A DNA stretch of 64,000 nt, taken from positions 22,333,840 through 22,397,839 of the forward strand of contig OZ005602.1 in assembly GCA_963930655.1 (NCBI GenBank), written 5' to 3'. The notes below the pieces were generated by a model. The model worked only from the letters and a program-made list of their open reading frames with translations. It was not told the origin of the DNA and did no database searches. The position numbers were made by a program, and so were the translations under genes. The stretch is from Myrica gale (Eukaryota; Streptophyta; Magnoliopsida; Fagales; Myricaceae). Shown here piece after piece: positions 1-11,629 of the stretch (the first letter of the stretch is position 1; each line of letters opens with the position of its first letter).

Positions 1-83
1 AAAAATAATTATAATAAAATTAACATAATATAAAAATTCTTAAAATATAAAAAATCATCACAAAACTCCTTAACCGAACGTCT
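1..83. mobile_element. Terminal part of a Tourist-like MITE (cut by window edge)
   Basis: The AT-rich stretch ending in cttaaccgaacgtctcc closely matches the right end of the complete Tourist-like MITE at 12427-12605, which ends cttaaccgaacatcccc. Only one end is in the window, so neither the length nor the target duplication can be checked. It lies directly upstream of the OCTOPUS-like gene. Confidence 0.5.
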
Positions 84-218
84 CCTTGCAAAAGATTCAA
101 CTGTGTCAAGTGTTTGTGGCTAATTGCTCGGAGTTAGTACTATCACTGTTCCCTTCCAGTACCTTGGGCCTACACTCTATACCATGCCCTGAGTCACCAC
201 CAATCTGCTCCTCCAGCC

Positions 219-1898
219 ATGACGTCTCAACCCAGAAGCCGTCTCTCCAGTTGTCACCGCCACCCAACCGAACCGGTCACCGGCTTCTGCGCTTCATGCC
301 TCTGCGAGCGCCTTGCTTCCGTCGACCCCGACACGCGCCATGAGATCCCACCAACAACCGTAAACGCAGCAGTGCTCCGCCGCAGCAAATCTTTCTCCGC
401 CGGGGGATCTTCCGCAGCAGCGGCCTTCGAGCCCCCGCGCCGTAAGTCCTGCGACGTCAGGGTTCGCGGTACGCTGTGGGAACTCTTCAACCTCGACGAC
501 GAGCGGAAGGGGGTGAATAGGAGGTTCGAGGTGGAATTGGGGGTCCTAGGGTTTGAACTGAGGGAGGAGGACGAGAATGAGAACGAAAATGAGAATGAGA
601 TTAATGGTGGAGAAATTAGGGCTCCTGAGGAGGCTCTTGCTGATGAAAGCAAGGGACAAGGGAATGACATTGTGGAGGAAGGGATGGAATTCAAGACGAT
701 GAAAGAATTCATAGATCTCGAGTGGCGGAGCAAGAAGAGTGGAGGAAGGGATTTCAAGGACATTGCTGGGAGCTTTTGGGATGCCGCGTCAGTGTTTAGC
801 AAGAAATTGAGGAAATGGCGACAAAAGCAGAAGGAAAAGAAGCACAGTACCAATAATGGTGGTTGTTTCGTGGAGGGCGAGAAACCGACCGTGAGGCGGT
901 GGAGGGAGACCCAGTCGGAGATTGGGGAATACGGACTGGGGAGGAGATCTTGTGATACGGACCCGAGATTATCGATCGACGTGGCACGTTATTCCTTCGA
1001 TGAGCCGAGGGTTTCTTGGGACGGGTATTTGATAGGGAAGGCCTATCCAAGGCTTACGCCTATGGTATCTATCGAGCAGAGGAATAATTTGGTTAAAGAG
1101 GAGGAGGAGAGGAGTCCCGGTGGGTCACTTCAGACGAAGAAGTACTACTCGGAAACTACGTCTTTGCAGAGGCGACGGAGGAGCTTTGATCGCTCCAATT
1201 CGCATTGGAAAGGGGGAGTAGCAGAGTTTGAGGACTTGAAATTGGTCCCAAACGCATACGCGAAGGTGTCTCCGGCGAGCACAGAGCTATTCTACGGTGC
1301 AAAGTTACTGATTGCGCGAGGAGATGATTCGAAGGATAGAAACTTGAAATGTTCGAAAGATGACGTTTTGGAGAGTGTTGAATCTGTTTCCAGAGTTGCC
1401 GCGGCTCCTGTGGCCGGTGGGACTAATCAGAAGGGTCCGAAGAAGTTGAACAAGTGGCACAAGGTGCGGAGTATTTTCGGATTGATACAGAAGCGAAGAG
1501 AAAGTAAAAGTGGGAATGAAGAAGAAAAGTTCGTCGGAACAAATATGGCTGATCGCCCATTTGGTGAGTCATGGCAGAACCTGAGTAGGGTGGCCAATGG
1601 AGAAGCAAATGGGTCTGTGAGCCAGAAGCTTTTCCGCAGCTATAGTGTTAGCTGTAGGAACTCCTGCAAGGTGGCTGGATTGTTCAGCAATACGGGTGGT
1701 CCTGAGACCAAAGGCAATGATCTGAGGAGAAGACAGGAGGTAATGCTGCAGCACCACAGGAGTGTGAGATATTCGCCAAACAACCTAGATAACGGCTTGT
1801 TGAGGTTCTATTTGACCCCACTGAGGAGTTATAGGAGAAGTAAATCTGGGAAGAGTAAGCTGAGGAACTCGCATTCTCTAGGCAGGGGTGTCTTGTAA
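219..1898 (+). CDS. OCTOPUS-like protein (DUF740/UPF0503 family), single exon, 559 aa
   Basis: The family founder, OCTOPUS, is a polar plasma-membrane-associated protein that promotes phloem (protophloem) differentiation. The N-terminus carries the family's Cys/His signature, with HPTEPVTGFCASCLCERL at about residues 14-32. Next come a basic LRRSKSFS stretch and the conserved VRGTLWELFNLDDE block near residue 85. Further on are the KTMKEFIDLEWRSKK...FWDAASVFSKKLRKW region, the RLSIDVARYSFDEPRVSWDG block, and a basic C-terminus with KLNKWHKVRSIFGLI and the closing SKLRNSHSLGRG. There is no signal peptide or membrane span, which fits peripheral membrane attachment. A Glu/Asn-rich repeat lies near residue 115. 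The start at 219 is the first Met before the conserved Cys/His block. The frame is open to TAA at 1898. Family membership is well supported; which paralogue it is (OPS or OPL) is not resolved. Confidence 0.9.
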   Translation: MTSQPRSRLSSCHRHPTEPVTGFCASCLCERLASVDPDTRHEIPPTTVNAAVLRRSKSFSAGGSSAAAAFEPPRRKSCDVRVRGTLWELFNLDDERKGVNRRFEVELGVLGFELREEDENENENENEINGGEIRAPEEALADESKGQGNDIVEEGMEFKTMKEFIDLEWRSKKSGGRDFKDIAGSFWDAASVFSKKLRKWRQKQKEKKHSTNNGGCFVEGEKPTVRRWRETQSEIGEYGLGRRSCDTDPRLSIDVARYSFDEPRVSWDGYLIGKAYPRLTPMVSIEQRNNLVKEEEERSPGGSLQTKKYYSETTSLQRRRRSFDRSNSHWKGGVAEFEDLKLVPNAYAKVSPASTELFYGAKLLIARGDDSKDRNLKCSKDDVLESVESVSRVAAAPVAGGTNQKGPKKLNKWHKVRSIFGLIQKRRESKSGNEEEKFVGTNMADRPFGESWQNLSRVANGEANGSVSQKLFRSYSVSCRNSCKVAGLFSNTGGPETKGNDLRRRQEVMLQHHRSVRYSPNNLDNGLLRFYLTPLRSYRRSKSGKSKLRNSHSLGRGVL

Positions 1899-3079
1899 AG
1901 GTGCATTTAACTATTTCTTCTAATAATATTTTGCTGTAAAGACATATAAATGTGTTTGTTCACGTTTTCCTGGGAAAAAATCATATTGTTATCTTTCCAT
2001 CTTAAACGTGTTTTCTAATAATGCCAATGGAGTTAGAGCACTAAAAACTTGTATTTCTGCAACTGTGGATGATAATGTAATGTAGTGGATCGTATGCAGC
2101 TATAGAAATCATTTCTTCAAAGATGCTCGCTTGTTCCTTATTTTGCAACTTCTCATAATCCATTTTTGACGTTGCCGGAAAGTTAGCCTGATCTTCACCC
2201 ATCTTAAGCAGGGGAATTAATTTTGAAGATCGAGTAGTCTTTGAGATCTGAGAGGGATAAGACTTGCCTGCTGTAAAATTCTATAGTCTAGCTCATAGGG
2301 AGTTCATTAGTCGTGCTTTTGCTTCATGCAGTAGTGAATTTTCAAGGCTTTTATATTGCTCTGCCTTACGTGCCTGCACCTCCTTAGTCAAAACTTTCAC
2401 GACTTTAAGGTGCCTGCAAAGTTGTTGGCTCAAAAGTTCAAAACCCTTTATCTCATTCACAAATTTTGCAACTCAGAAGAAGCAGCAACCACGTACAGTC
2501 AAAATCACGTACTCTAAGGTGCCTGCTAGAAAAATTTCTTGAGTGTAAAACTCGAAGGCGCATTCTTTGGCACAATGGGCTGTGAGAAATCACTTTAGTG
2601 ATCACATTCCCCTTTCTATGTATCCCTCTATTTGGAAATTTGGAGGAAGTGATCCTTCTTGAACTTTTATTTATCTTTTTCCTTTCAGTAATATAATATT
2701 ATAAACGCTTGAGAAAAAAAAACTTTCTTCACCAACTTGTTGTGCATCATGAAGGGCACAGATCCAGCAACCATCTTGGAGAAAGCGTTTGCAGAAATCA
2801 TATTAACACCTCGATAATGCATAAAATTGGAGATATATTATTCTCAATTTCTCATATTCTCTCTTTCCCAAGGCAAGTATACATCAAACAAGAAAGAGGA
2901 TGCAAAGTCATCAACTCAAAACACTCAAACAGTAGGTAGCCACTCAGCTCAGACTTAAAACGACATTCTTCTATTAATACTCAAGTGTCATGACATAAAG
3001 TAGAACAGCGATTAATGTTTCGCAAAACCATAAAACATTCCCTTAGGCTTCACTTACATAATTTAAATTGGACCATAAC
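1899..3079. other. Intergenic, no gene seen
   Basis: 3' flanks of two convergent genes. ATG-initiated frames are short and show no recognisable domains. No transposon ends were found. Confidence 0.6.
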
Positions 3080-3518
3080 TCATTCAACATCGTATCCCTT
3101 CTCTTGAAGCTCCTGAATGACCTCATTCCTCATCCTGAACCAGAGCTTCTGCGCTTCTTGCTCCAGCTTCTTGTTCTGCAAGGCCTGATAGTTGTATGCG
3201 TCCTTATCCGTTTCAATAGTACCTTTTGGACCGATTGTTGTGCCAATCATGGCTCCTCCGGCAACGAAATCTTCCATTGCTTCTTCATCAGCCGGAATCC
3301 GGATTTGGAAACTCTCGCCGCTCTTAGAGGTGGGCTAACTCTCTTTCCTCCTTGGGCCGAGGCTTCAGCGTCCACCAACCCAGCGGTGATGTTTCGTTAT
3401 AGAGCCAAGCGACACCAAATAGCGTGTACGCGGCTAACAAAGCTTTGCCAACTTGCTTCCAGAAGTAATAGTCCTCTTTGCCAAGTCCTATTTTCTTTAG
3501 GAACTTCTGAGCGTTCAT
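3080..3518 (-). pseudogene. Broken copy of a small conserved plant membrane protein gene (about 143 aa expected)
   Basis: The 5' half encodes MNAQKFLKKIGLGKEDYY, a hydrophobic stretch (WKQVGKALLAAYTLFGVAWLY) that could be one membrane span, and TLKPRPKEERELAHL. The 3' half, in another frame, encodes EAMEDFVAGGAMIGTTIGPKG and ends MRNEVIQELQEKGYDVE. I recall this as a conserved uncharacterised plant protein, possibly mitochondrial, but cannot name it. Two defects lie between the halves. A TAA directly follows ...ELAHL, where relatives have Tyr. About seven extra bases (a near-repeat of gattccg) then shift the frame. No intron of usable size could skip both, because the gap is under 50 bases. 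Start chosen at 3518 (MNAQKF); the frame is open ten codons further up, but a good acceptor (tgtattcag) sits there, suggesting a leader intron. The case for a pseudogene rests on the two defects; sequencing error is the alternative. Confidence 0.65.
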
Positions 3519-4277
3519 CGATTTAACCAGTTGAAAGCCTGAATACAAGGAGGATTAAAATGTTTCGTTCAAAGATTTCACTGAACACTTGGGAGGCAAG
3601 TGATTTTTTACCTCTTTGATAAACGAACCAAAAATAGATATAATGTAAGCGGTAGATTTGGATACAAGCAAAACAAAGTTATAAAAGAAGAAAAACAGAA
3701 AACGAAAACGGCGAGACAAGACTACAATATCTGATCACAACATTCCATCTAACAGTTAGCAGGCAAGGGTTGGGAAAGGCATTTCCATTGGTTAAAACAA
3801 TTCCAATTAACGTTGCGATTAAAGCTACAGACACTTCGCTTTTCGAAGTTTAGCTTATTTACCTGTTTTGGCTTCTTGATATCGCTTGCGAATCATTGAG
3901 ATTTGTCACTGAAACTGCTCCTCGAAGAGTCGAAGTTGCTGGTGTCTGACAATTAAACGAGGAAACGGTTGCAAATGTAATTTATGCGAGAACATAAAAT
4001 GCGGTATCTGCTCTGGCCCTTCTGGGTTCCAGCGCATGTACCAATGGATTGGATTCCAGCTAATTTAGGACGTGTTCTTCCTAGCCACGTCGGAGTTTAA
4101 TATCTAAATGCAGATGTTAGTTGAAAGCAACGGTTGTATTGACATATTAATGCTACCTTATAATGAAAATAACCTAGGAAGCAGTTTGAAATTTTGAATT
4201 ACCACAAAAATTAATAAAGTAATTAAGCCTAAATAAAATGTCGGCTGATAGGCCTATCCCTTAATGATTTCCCTGCA
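3519..4277. other. Upstream region of the broken small gene, no other gene seen
   Basis: Probably held the promoter and leader of the minus-strand small gene; a splice acceptor-like tgtattcag lies just upstream of its ATG. Nothing else recognisable. Confidence 0.4.
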
Positions 4278-4550
4278 TCCGAAAAGATAAGTATTCCCTC
4301 CTAATAGGGAATTACCTAATGTGTCCTAACAGGTCATTGAATGGATGTCAACACGTTAATGAATTCATCCAATGGTCTGTATTAATGACAACACATTAAT
4401 GAATCAATTAAGAAAGTTTTTCTTTTGATTTTGTATTTTTTTAACATTTAATACAGACCATTGAATGGATTCATTAATGTGTTGTCATCCATCCAACGGC
4501 CTGTTAGGACACATTAGGTAATTCCCTCTTAGAAGGGAATCCTTCTCCGG
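4278..4550. mobile_element. Foldback MITE, about 270 bp
   Basis: The left arm (gggaattacctaatgtgtcc, then taacagg.cattgaatgg) returns as an inverted copy on the right (aggcctgttaggacacat, then taggtaattccc). The arms pair over about 110 bases with scattered mismatches around an AT-rich centre near 4420-4450. There is no coding capacity. No clean target duplication was found, so the superfamily is unassigned. Confidence 0.75.
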
Positions 4551-5254
4551 GTTAGAGAGGTGCGGCTTCTCGCCAAGTCAAGCGTCTTGGATGTGGGGCA
4601 ACACGGAAACAAGCTTTAAAATCGTGGGTCGAACAGACCGGTTCGATTATAAAAAAACATCAATTGATGGCTGAACCGGAGAACCGGCCGGGCCGTTCAG
4701 CTTCAAGTCGGCCCAGTTCGATTGGTTTGGGCCTAGATTTTACTATTTATTTTTAAAGCCAGAATGACAGGTTCGGTGGCCCAAATACAATTTATTCATT
4801 TTTAAATCCATCAGACAAAAACTTATAATATATTTAACTATTTAAGGCTTAGAAAGTTAGAATTCAATTGTTAGGCTTTTTTTTGTTGTTGATTGTTTAG
4901 GTCGTAATTAACAATTAGCAACAACACAAAAAAAAAACAAAACAAATGGGCTATTTTTGTTGATTGATTGTTAATGTTCTTGCAAATCAGCAAAATTAGT
5001 AAAATGCAAATCTGCGACAGCATTAATAGTAATCAATGAAAATCACAAATCTGTTAATGTTCTTGCAAATCAGCAACTAAGAAAATAAACAACCTAAATT
5101 GAAATTCTATTTAATCTGTAAATATCAAATCTGGAAAAAAAGGAGCAAATATCAAAGATTCAAATATGTAAATCTGGAAAAAACGAGGCAATATCAAAGA
5201 TTCAAATCGTCTTTGATAATTTTTAAATTTGTAAAATTGTAAATAACGAGAGAA
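4551..5254. other. Intergenic, short internal repeats
   Basis: Holds two copies of tgttaatgttcttgcaaatc (from 4966 and 5053) and two of an aatctggaaaaaa...atcaaagattcaaat unit (5127-5200). Runs rich in ccggttcg occur at 4630-4720. No gene seen. Confidence 0.5.
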
Positions 5255-5485
5255 AGAGGGGGGCGTGAGATAGAGAGAGAGATTGAGAGGAAATTTACCT
5301 TGTGGCCTCGTGAGATAGAGAGAGAGACTGAGAGAGGGGGCGTGGCCGCGTGAGAGAGAAAGAGAGTGGGCGTGAGAGAGACTGAGAGAGAGAGACGTCA
5401 GCGGGTGTGGGGCAGCTATGTTTCCAGTTTTGAGGAAAGGGGTGAACTTTGAGAGAGAGAGAGAGAGGGGGGAGACGACGTCGGT
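5255..5485. repeat. GA-rich low-complexity tract
   Basis: Several interrupted (GA)n runs separated by short gtggccgcgtgag-like units, themselves repeated around 5300 and 5340. Looks like a decayed and locally duplicated microsatellite. Confidence 0.8.
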
Positions 5486-5754
5486 TCGGTTCGGTGATTT
5501 TTAATATTAAACTTTAATTTATAAAGTTTAAAGCCACGGCCCACACTTGCACACGACACTGCTCGTTTCTTTCTGACTTGGTGCTTTCAGTACTGTCGGA
5601 ATTTATTTTCACTTCTGTGGATTGTGTAAGCCTTCAAGCCAAGTTAAAATGGAGAGTCGAGAAAGGGGGAAGAGCATTCTAACTATAGTCCCTTCTTGCC
5701 TGCAAGTTGAGGTTGGCCACTTTGAAGTAGTCCATTTTTGCTCGATATTGTCAA

Positions 5755-6132
5755 TGTCTCCATATATCTGAAAACCATATGGTCTTAGATTGCCTATGAG
5801 AATAGAGAGAAGAAAAAGGTGAAAATGAAGAGGGGAGAAAAATAGTAACAAGAAACAAGAGATTTTAAGTGGTTCGGTCTAGAAGACCTACATCCACTGT
5901 GAAAGCCCTCTATGGCTGTATTTTGTATTATGAGTCCATACATATTACAATTGAAGATCTCTATTTATAGAGATAATACAAAGCATAATAGGAGAATATC
6001 TTATATTTAAATTTGAATCTCTATAGTTGAATTTGAATTTGAATCTTCATAACAATATAAAAAATTTGATATTGTGATAATCATAATATCATATCAAATC
6101 TTTAAGATTTGATTAAGATATTATCTCTAACA
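5755..6132 (-). mobile_element. LTR-like fragment (probable solo or truncated LTR)
   Basis: On the minus strand it begins TGTTAGAGATAATATC, has a TATA-box palindrome (CTCTATAAATAGAG) about 190 bases in, and then GTGGATGTAGG, a motif often seen in plant LTRs. No internal LTR-element domain lies next to it. The far end and a 5-bp target duplication could not be fixed, so the left boundary is approximate. A related start (tgttagagataatatc) occurs near 44488 inside GH3 copy 2. Confidence 0.5.
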
Positions 6133-6457
6133 TAGAGCACTTGTTGCAAGGGCGTAGAAATAACAGGTCTATTGGTTGCAAGTAATTTAAAAGTAGTTGT
6201 CATCAAAGAAGGAATGTTCGTCGAAACTTGAAAGCTTCATTAAAACAGAAGGCTCAATTGAGGCCCCCGTAAATGTTCGGGAATACTTCTTGTACATATA
6301 CATCTGAAGGGTAAATACATCAGCTTAATGTATGTTGTAGTTCACTTTCTTCATTCACACTATTTGATTCGATTTTACATTAATCTAATGAAAACAACAT
6401 CGAACTGTTACGTTTGAAGTAGATTCTGAATGTGTTGACTAGATAAGGAGATGATAT
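6133..6457. other. 3' flank of the NPF gene
   Basis: Probable 3' untranslated region of the minus-strand transporter. No other feature seen. Confidence 0.5.
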
Positions 6458-9162
6458 TCATTGAGTAGACGGGGGGGGAGTCCCCAGAGGCCTCTTATAT
6501 ATGTACCATTTTGCAATGAGGAGATAAGCTCCTAAGTTCAGGACACTCAGGACAGCCAAGAGAAAAAAGAAGTAATGGAGATGACCATAATTCAAATTGT
6601 CCGGTATCCATCCAGGCTTCCCGTTCCCAGTACTCACTTTGGTGACGATTGTTACAAGTAGAGAGCTCAAGTAGTTTCCCAGTGCCACAGTGGTCAGTGA
6701 AAGAGCGGAGCACAAGCTCCTCATGACATCAGGTGCTTGCTCGTAAAAAAATTCCAACTGCCCCACGAATATGAACACTTCTGCACACCCTATGAGGAAA
6801 TACTGAGGAACTTGCCAAAATATCGACAGGGGCATGTGCTCAAGTTCATAGTAGTTGTGTTTTCTAACAATTCGAAGTCTTACAAGTTCCAAAGCTGCTG
6901 CAGATATCATGGCAAAGATGGATATGAAAAGGCCAATGCCCATCCTCTGGAGTTGGGTTAGGCCGTTTTTGTGACCTGTGAATCTTCGAGCAAATGGGAC
7001 AATGATTCTATCATAGACTGGGACCCAGAAAATGACACTAAGAGTGTCAAATATTGACAGAGATGCAGATGGGATATCAAAGTCAGAGGAACCAACGCTA
7101 GGATCCATGGTCTCTCCTTGCAACACAAATAAAGTGCCCATCTGACTGTAGACAGCGGAAAAGATGATACCTGTGGCCCATATTGGAAGCAACCGTATAA
7201 TAGCTTTCAGCTCCTCAACTTGTGTAACCGTGCAAAGTCTCCATGGGTCTTCTGAGCCCTTTATGTCATCTGTTGGAACCTCTACTGCCGCTTTGTCGAA
7301 GCAACTGAAGAATACAACATTGCATTAAGATTTCCAATAAGTCGGCAAAGACCAATAGAACCAAGAAAAAGTCTACCCAACAAAAGATAAATGAACATAG
7401 CTTACAGTTAAAAAGGCCTTATGGTTTGTCATTCTTTATTTGCTGCAATTGGATTGTTGTGGGTGATTTTGCAGTTATCATGGGACCCAAAAGACTTGTG
7501 TGTCAGTTCTGATAACAATGGGATAGTTATTGTGATCTTGAGCTATTAAATTGTTACATGCTAGGTATTTCCACTTTTGGTGTTCATTCTTTCTGTTTGC
7601 TCTCAAAGATAGGGGCAAAAATGGAAGCTGTTCATTAAAAAACGTTCCTTGAGCCCGCTAACGAATTAAGGTCGAAATCCAGTGAATCTAAAGGGACAAG
7701 CTGATGTTCCTCCTAAGGTTTGCCTACCCTGGTGGATTGGAGGTCTTTCTACCCTGGGATAAAGCCATCAAGGTACAGAGTACTGATCTCTTTATCCTCA
7801 CAGATTTACTCTCACTGACAAGACTAGAGGCTAACCTGAAATCTTTTGTGTGATCAAGCTTGCGGCTTCCTTTGATAGCAGATTCTGCATCTGCAGTCTC
7901 ATACAAGAGGGATTTGTCAGCAGGTACTTCAGTGTTGCGTTTTCTCAAGGATGCCACCACCACCTGACAGATGCGTGTCAGAGGGCTGCCTCCAGGTTTC
8001 TGGTTACGATACAACCGAGTACCTGAAAAGAAACTCAATACAGCAATTGCCATGGCCACTGCTGGAATGCCAAAGCCCCATCCCCAACCCACATTTTCTT
8101 GTATCCAAACCAGCACAGAACTGGCAATGAGAGCACCAATATTGACTGAGAAATAGAACCAATTGAAGAAAGAACTTTTCCTTTTCTTCTCTGCCTCATC
8201 GTTATCATCAAATTGATCAGCTCCATATGATGAGACACAAGGCTTAATCCCACCAGTTCCCAGTGCAACCAGATAGAGTGCTAGAAAGCACACTGCAGCT
8301 TGTGTATCTGTTGCATGACAATTCTCTTTTCCAGAACATGTTGGCTTTAGGCCAGTGACTGATGCTGACAGTGTCAAAAGTGTCATCCCCTAGGTAAAAT
8401 TTAAACATACCTCATCATTTAATGCACAAGAACATGACTGTAGAGACAAGCTTGCCCTGAAAACTCAGGTCAAACTTGGTAGAATCCAAATTTCGTAACA
8501 TTTTCTGATTTTTTTGGGTAGTGGAAATGAGAAAGAGGAAGAAAATATCTATTTGTTTTCTTTCTAAACCACCCAATGGGGTGGTTTTTTCTTCATCAAA
8601 TCTTACTATGAAGTGGTCTATCAAATGATGCTAAAAGCAACATTGTTCCTAAACTCAGATGCCCCATAATGGAGTGTTGGATTAAGAATGTGCTTTACCA
8701 TAGTTTTGATTCTCAGGGACATGAGCTGCTGGGCTAATAAGTTTCAAGTGAACGAAACTTACAATAACATAGATGATGGAGAAACTGGCAATAGTCCAAT
8801 ATCTTCCAATATAGGCATCGGCCACAAATGCCCCAATCAATGGGGTGATGTAGCATGTTCCGCTCCAATTTAAGACGTTCTTACTGGCTGTAGAACTGTG
8901 CTGATGTAATCGATTCTTAAAATAAAGCACCAGGTTGGAGCTCATTCCATAGTATGCCAATCGTTCACAGCATTCATTTCCTGTTGATGAAAGCTGAAAC
9001 TGATGAATATTTTATCCATAACCAGATTCTACTAGTTGTCTTAGGAGATGGATTACCTAGAATGTAGGGGCAGGCCTTCCAGGTTCCAGTTTTACTTCTA
9101 TCAGCTGGATTTCCTTGGAAATTGACTGTCCCGTCTTTTGTATACCTATCATCTTCTTCCAT
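6458..9162 (-). CDS. NPF8.1: NRT1/PTR family 8 (PTR1/PTR5-type) proton-coupled peptide transporter, 4 exons, 574 aa
   Basis: A proton-coupled di-/tripeptide carrier of the POT/MFS type with 12 predicted membrane spans. Exons in gene order are 9162-9057, 8980-8763, 8389-7836 and 7304-6458. All junctions are GT..AG and the phases join without a break. Visible marks are [13 protein letters not shown] at the N-terminus, the proton-coupling ExxER motif (ECCER, residues 38-42) leading into [18 protein letters not shown], the signature [28 protein letters not shown], and [15 protein letters not shown] near the C-terminus. Length matches Arabidopsis PTR1/PTR5 (about 570 aa), and the sequence is close to both throughout. 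PTR1 acts at the plasma membrane of vascular tissue and PTR5 in pollen; which one this corresponds to is not settled. It is intact and lies in the same order next to an OCTOPUS-like and a DIV-MYB gene as Arabidopsis PTR5. Confidence 0.93.
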
Positions 9163-11262
9163 AGTTTCTCAGAAACTTGTGTTTGCTTGCTCTTTCTTGG
9201 GGATTTGCTCAAAACTGATCAGCTAAAAGAGCACTAAACAAGAACCATAAAATGCATTAATTTTCTTCACAAAAGTGATAAGTTCTTCAACTATTATGGC
9301 ACTATTCGGATCACTGGAACCAAACTCCTACTATGGTACAATGCATGAAGCAATTTAGCTGAGGCAATCCGCTTAGTGAAAGCCAATATCGTCCTGATTC
9401 ACAGGGACAGTTAGACCGAAAAGCGGAATAAAAGGAAAGAAATTTGATCTCGAGTTGTATCGCATCTCGACTCTGAATTTCTAGGCATTCAATTGTTGAA
9501 GCAGATCACAAGCGACACAATAATCTCAGACATAATCACAAAGGTTAAGACAATACAGAAGCAATAAAAGAAACTGGAACTATGTCAACAGTTAAGAGAC
9601 TTTTCTTCTGAGAAAGCATCTTTGGACCTCAGCCTAATCCAAAACCTTAAAGTCTATGCTTTGAGCCAGTTATGTTCAATCACTCACTTTTTATCTTTTT
9701 GCCCCCAAAAAATAAAATAATCACACTTTTTTTCCTACTCAGATATGGGATCGGCTTGTATACTCGAAAGATACTATTGAAAATTAGTGACGGAATTTCA
9801 CAAACTAGAGACAGAAATATTCATTTTTTTTAGTTTTTCTTGGAGTTTTAGGAGCAGAAGTTCAACAATCAAGCACACATACCTGACATGGTATATAAAA
9901 TATGTAAAATATGCAGCGGGAAGCAACAGAGGAAGAGACGAAGAAGAGAGAGAGAGAGGAGAAAAACAGAGGATATGGAATGAATGACCGTTATTGATCG
10001 TTCAACTACACAACTGCTATTCTTTATATTCACAGAGACCTTGAATAGAATGAATACCAGATTCATACCAGATTCTGTTATAACTTAAATCTTCTATACA
10101 ACTTCAACTAACTGCTGAATTTGATCAGCTAACATGGCTGATAGCACGCACGAGAGAGCGTACTAGAATGAGGGAAAACATCAAACCTGTGGAACTTCAC
10201 AGTCCATTAATCATTGTATGCATCCGGAAAGCAGTAGATGCCTCAAGAGAAGAAAAAGAGCAGTAGACAAAGAGAGCGAGGGGAGGGAGTTTGCCCATAT
10301 AGACACGCCACAGGCGAAAATTCAGAAGGGGATTATGGGAGTCAAATCCACATGATGTATACGGATTTATGGACACAACTATTATCTTTTTTTTTTTCTT
10401 GGCAGACACAAGTCTTATCTAATCCTATGAAGTTACGATATTTTGTTCTTTTTAGTTTAGCCAACAATTCGGGATCTCAACCATTCGAGCAAGTCAAAAA
10501 ACTTTTACTTTTATATACTCTAATTTTTACAAGCTTCAATAAATATAAATAAAGTACAAATTCCCAAAATTTCAATAATATTCTCTAAAATTTTCACAAA
10601 TCAAACCACACGTTTATTTGAGCATTCGGCATTCAGGAATAGCGACGAATGCGACTATGCACCAAGGCAAACAAAGAAGGACGATCTATCGGCCTGATCT
10701 ATCATACAATTAATGGTAAATACTATTAGAAAGACTGAAAGAGAATTTTACTTTCGAATCTGTTCGACGATTCTCTGATAGTGATCAGAGATATTTCAAG
10801 CCTCAAAGTAGGACCAAGAGAGACGAGTGTGCTGCGACTTCTGAAAGTCAGCAAAACATGGCACGCCAACGGTGTACTGCAGAAGCTGGCGCTGCTGTTA
10901 GTCTCTCATTACGGTACAAGGAGCCGAAATCTGATTGCAGATGCAAGATGGGGGAGCCCTCAGTTCCCACTCCTTTTGATCTGTCTATAAAAGAAGGATA
11001 AGGCGTGACATGAGGTTCAACGCACGTGGCGAAATCTAGGTGCGCTTCTGTTAGGCACGTGGCTCCACAGTGGACCACATCTTGCGGATCTGATTGGACG
11101 GATTCCATCTATTGAAAGGATCTCGAACAAAGCAGGGGCACGAGAAAGTTACTGTTAGTGTTAGAGTTGAAACATGGGAGTAGTTTATTGTTTGGGATTA
11201 TAGTAGCTCTGTCTAGTTCAAAATTAATCTAGTCAATCTGGTTGGTGACGAGATTAATACGA
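9163..11262. other. Upstream region of the NPF gene, no further gene seen
   Basis: Should contain the transporter's promoter and perhaps a leader intron. A short GA run lies at 9935-9965 and a tatataaaata string at 9891. ATG-initiated frames here are short and lack recognisable domains. Confidence 0.5.
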
Positions 11263-11629
11263 GAGAATTTAGCTGTTTAGTCCTTCAGTTTTACACGTTT
11301 TTACGTTTTAGTTATTGAGTTTAATTTTTTCAAATATTAGTCATTCAGTTTACATTTTTTTTACAAAATGGTCATTCCGTCAGTCTGTCGTTTATATGCT
11401 TAACGGAGCTATCTGACACGTCATCAATTTGAAGCGGTCGACCGGTCACGTTCAAAACATATACTTGGTCGACCGCTACATGGTCCGTTAAGCATATAGA
11501 CGACATACTGACAGAATGACTATTTTGTAAAAAAAAATATAAACTTAAGGACTAATATTTAAAAAAATTAAACTCAATAACTAAAACGTAAAAGCGTGTA
11601 AAATATAAAGACTAAACTACTAAGTTCCC
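11263..11629. mobile_element. Foldback MITE, about 367 bp (Mutator-like by TSD length)
   Basis: Long inverted repeat: the left arm has gtttagtcc, ttttacacgtttttacg and ttttagttattgagtttaat, and the right arm is the reverse complement with few changes. The inner arms (cggtcgaccggtcac versus cggtcgaccgctacatgg, and gttaagcatatagacgac) also pair. The flanks ttaatacga and ttaatttta are a poor 9-bp match, so the superfamily is tentative. No coding capacity. Confidence 0.8.

Noticed and set aside
254-853. 199-codon frame on the minus strand opposite the OCTOPUS-like gene
   Set aside because: Low-complexity Ser/Phe-rich antisense shadow of a well-supported coding region.
4621-5560. Possible hAT-like element with ccggttcg-rich ends
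   Set aside because: The two ends do not form an inverted repeat and no target duplication was found.
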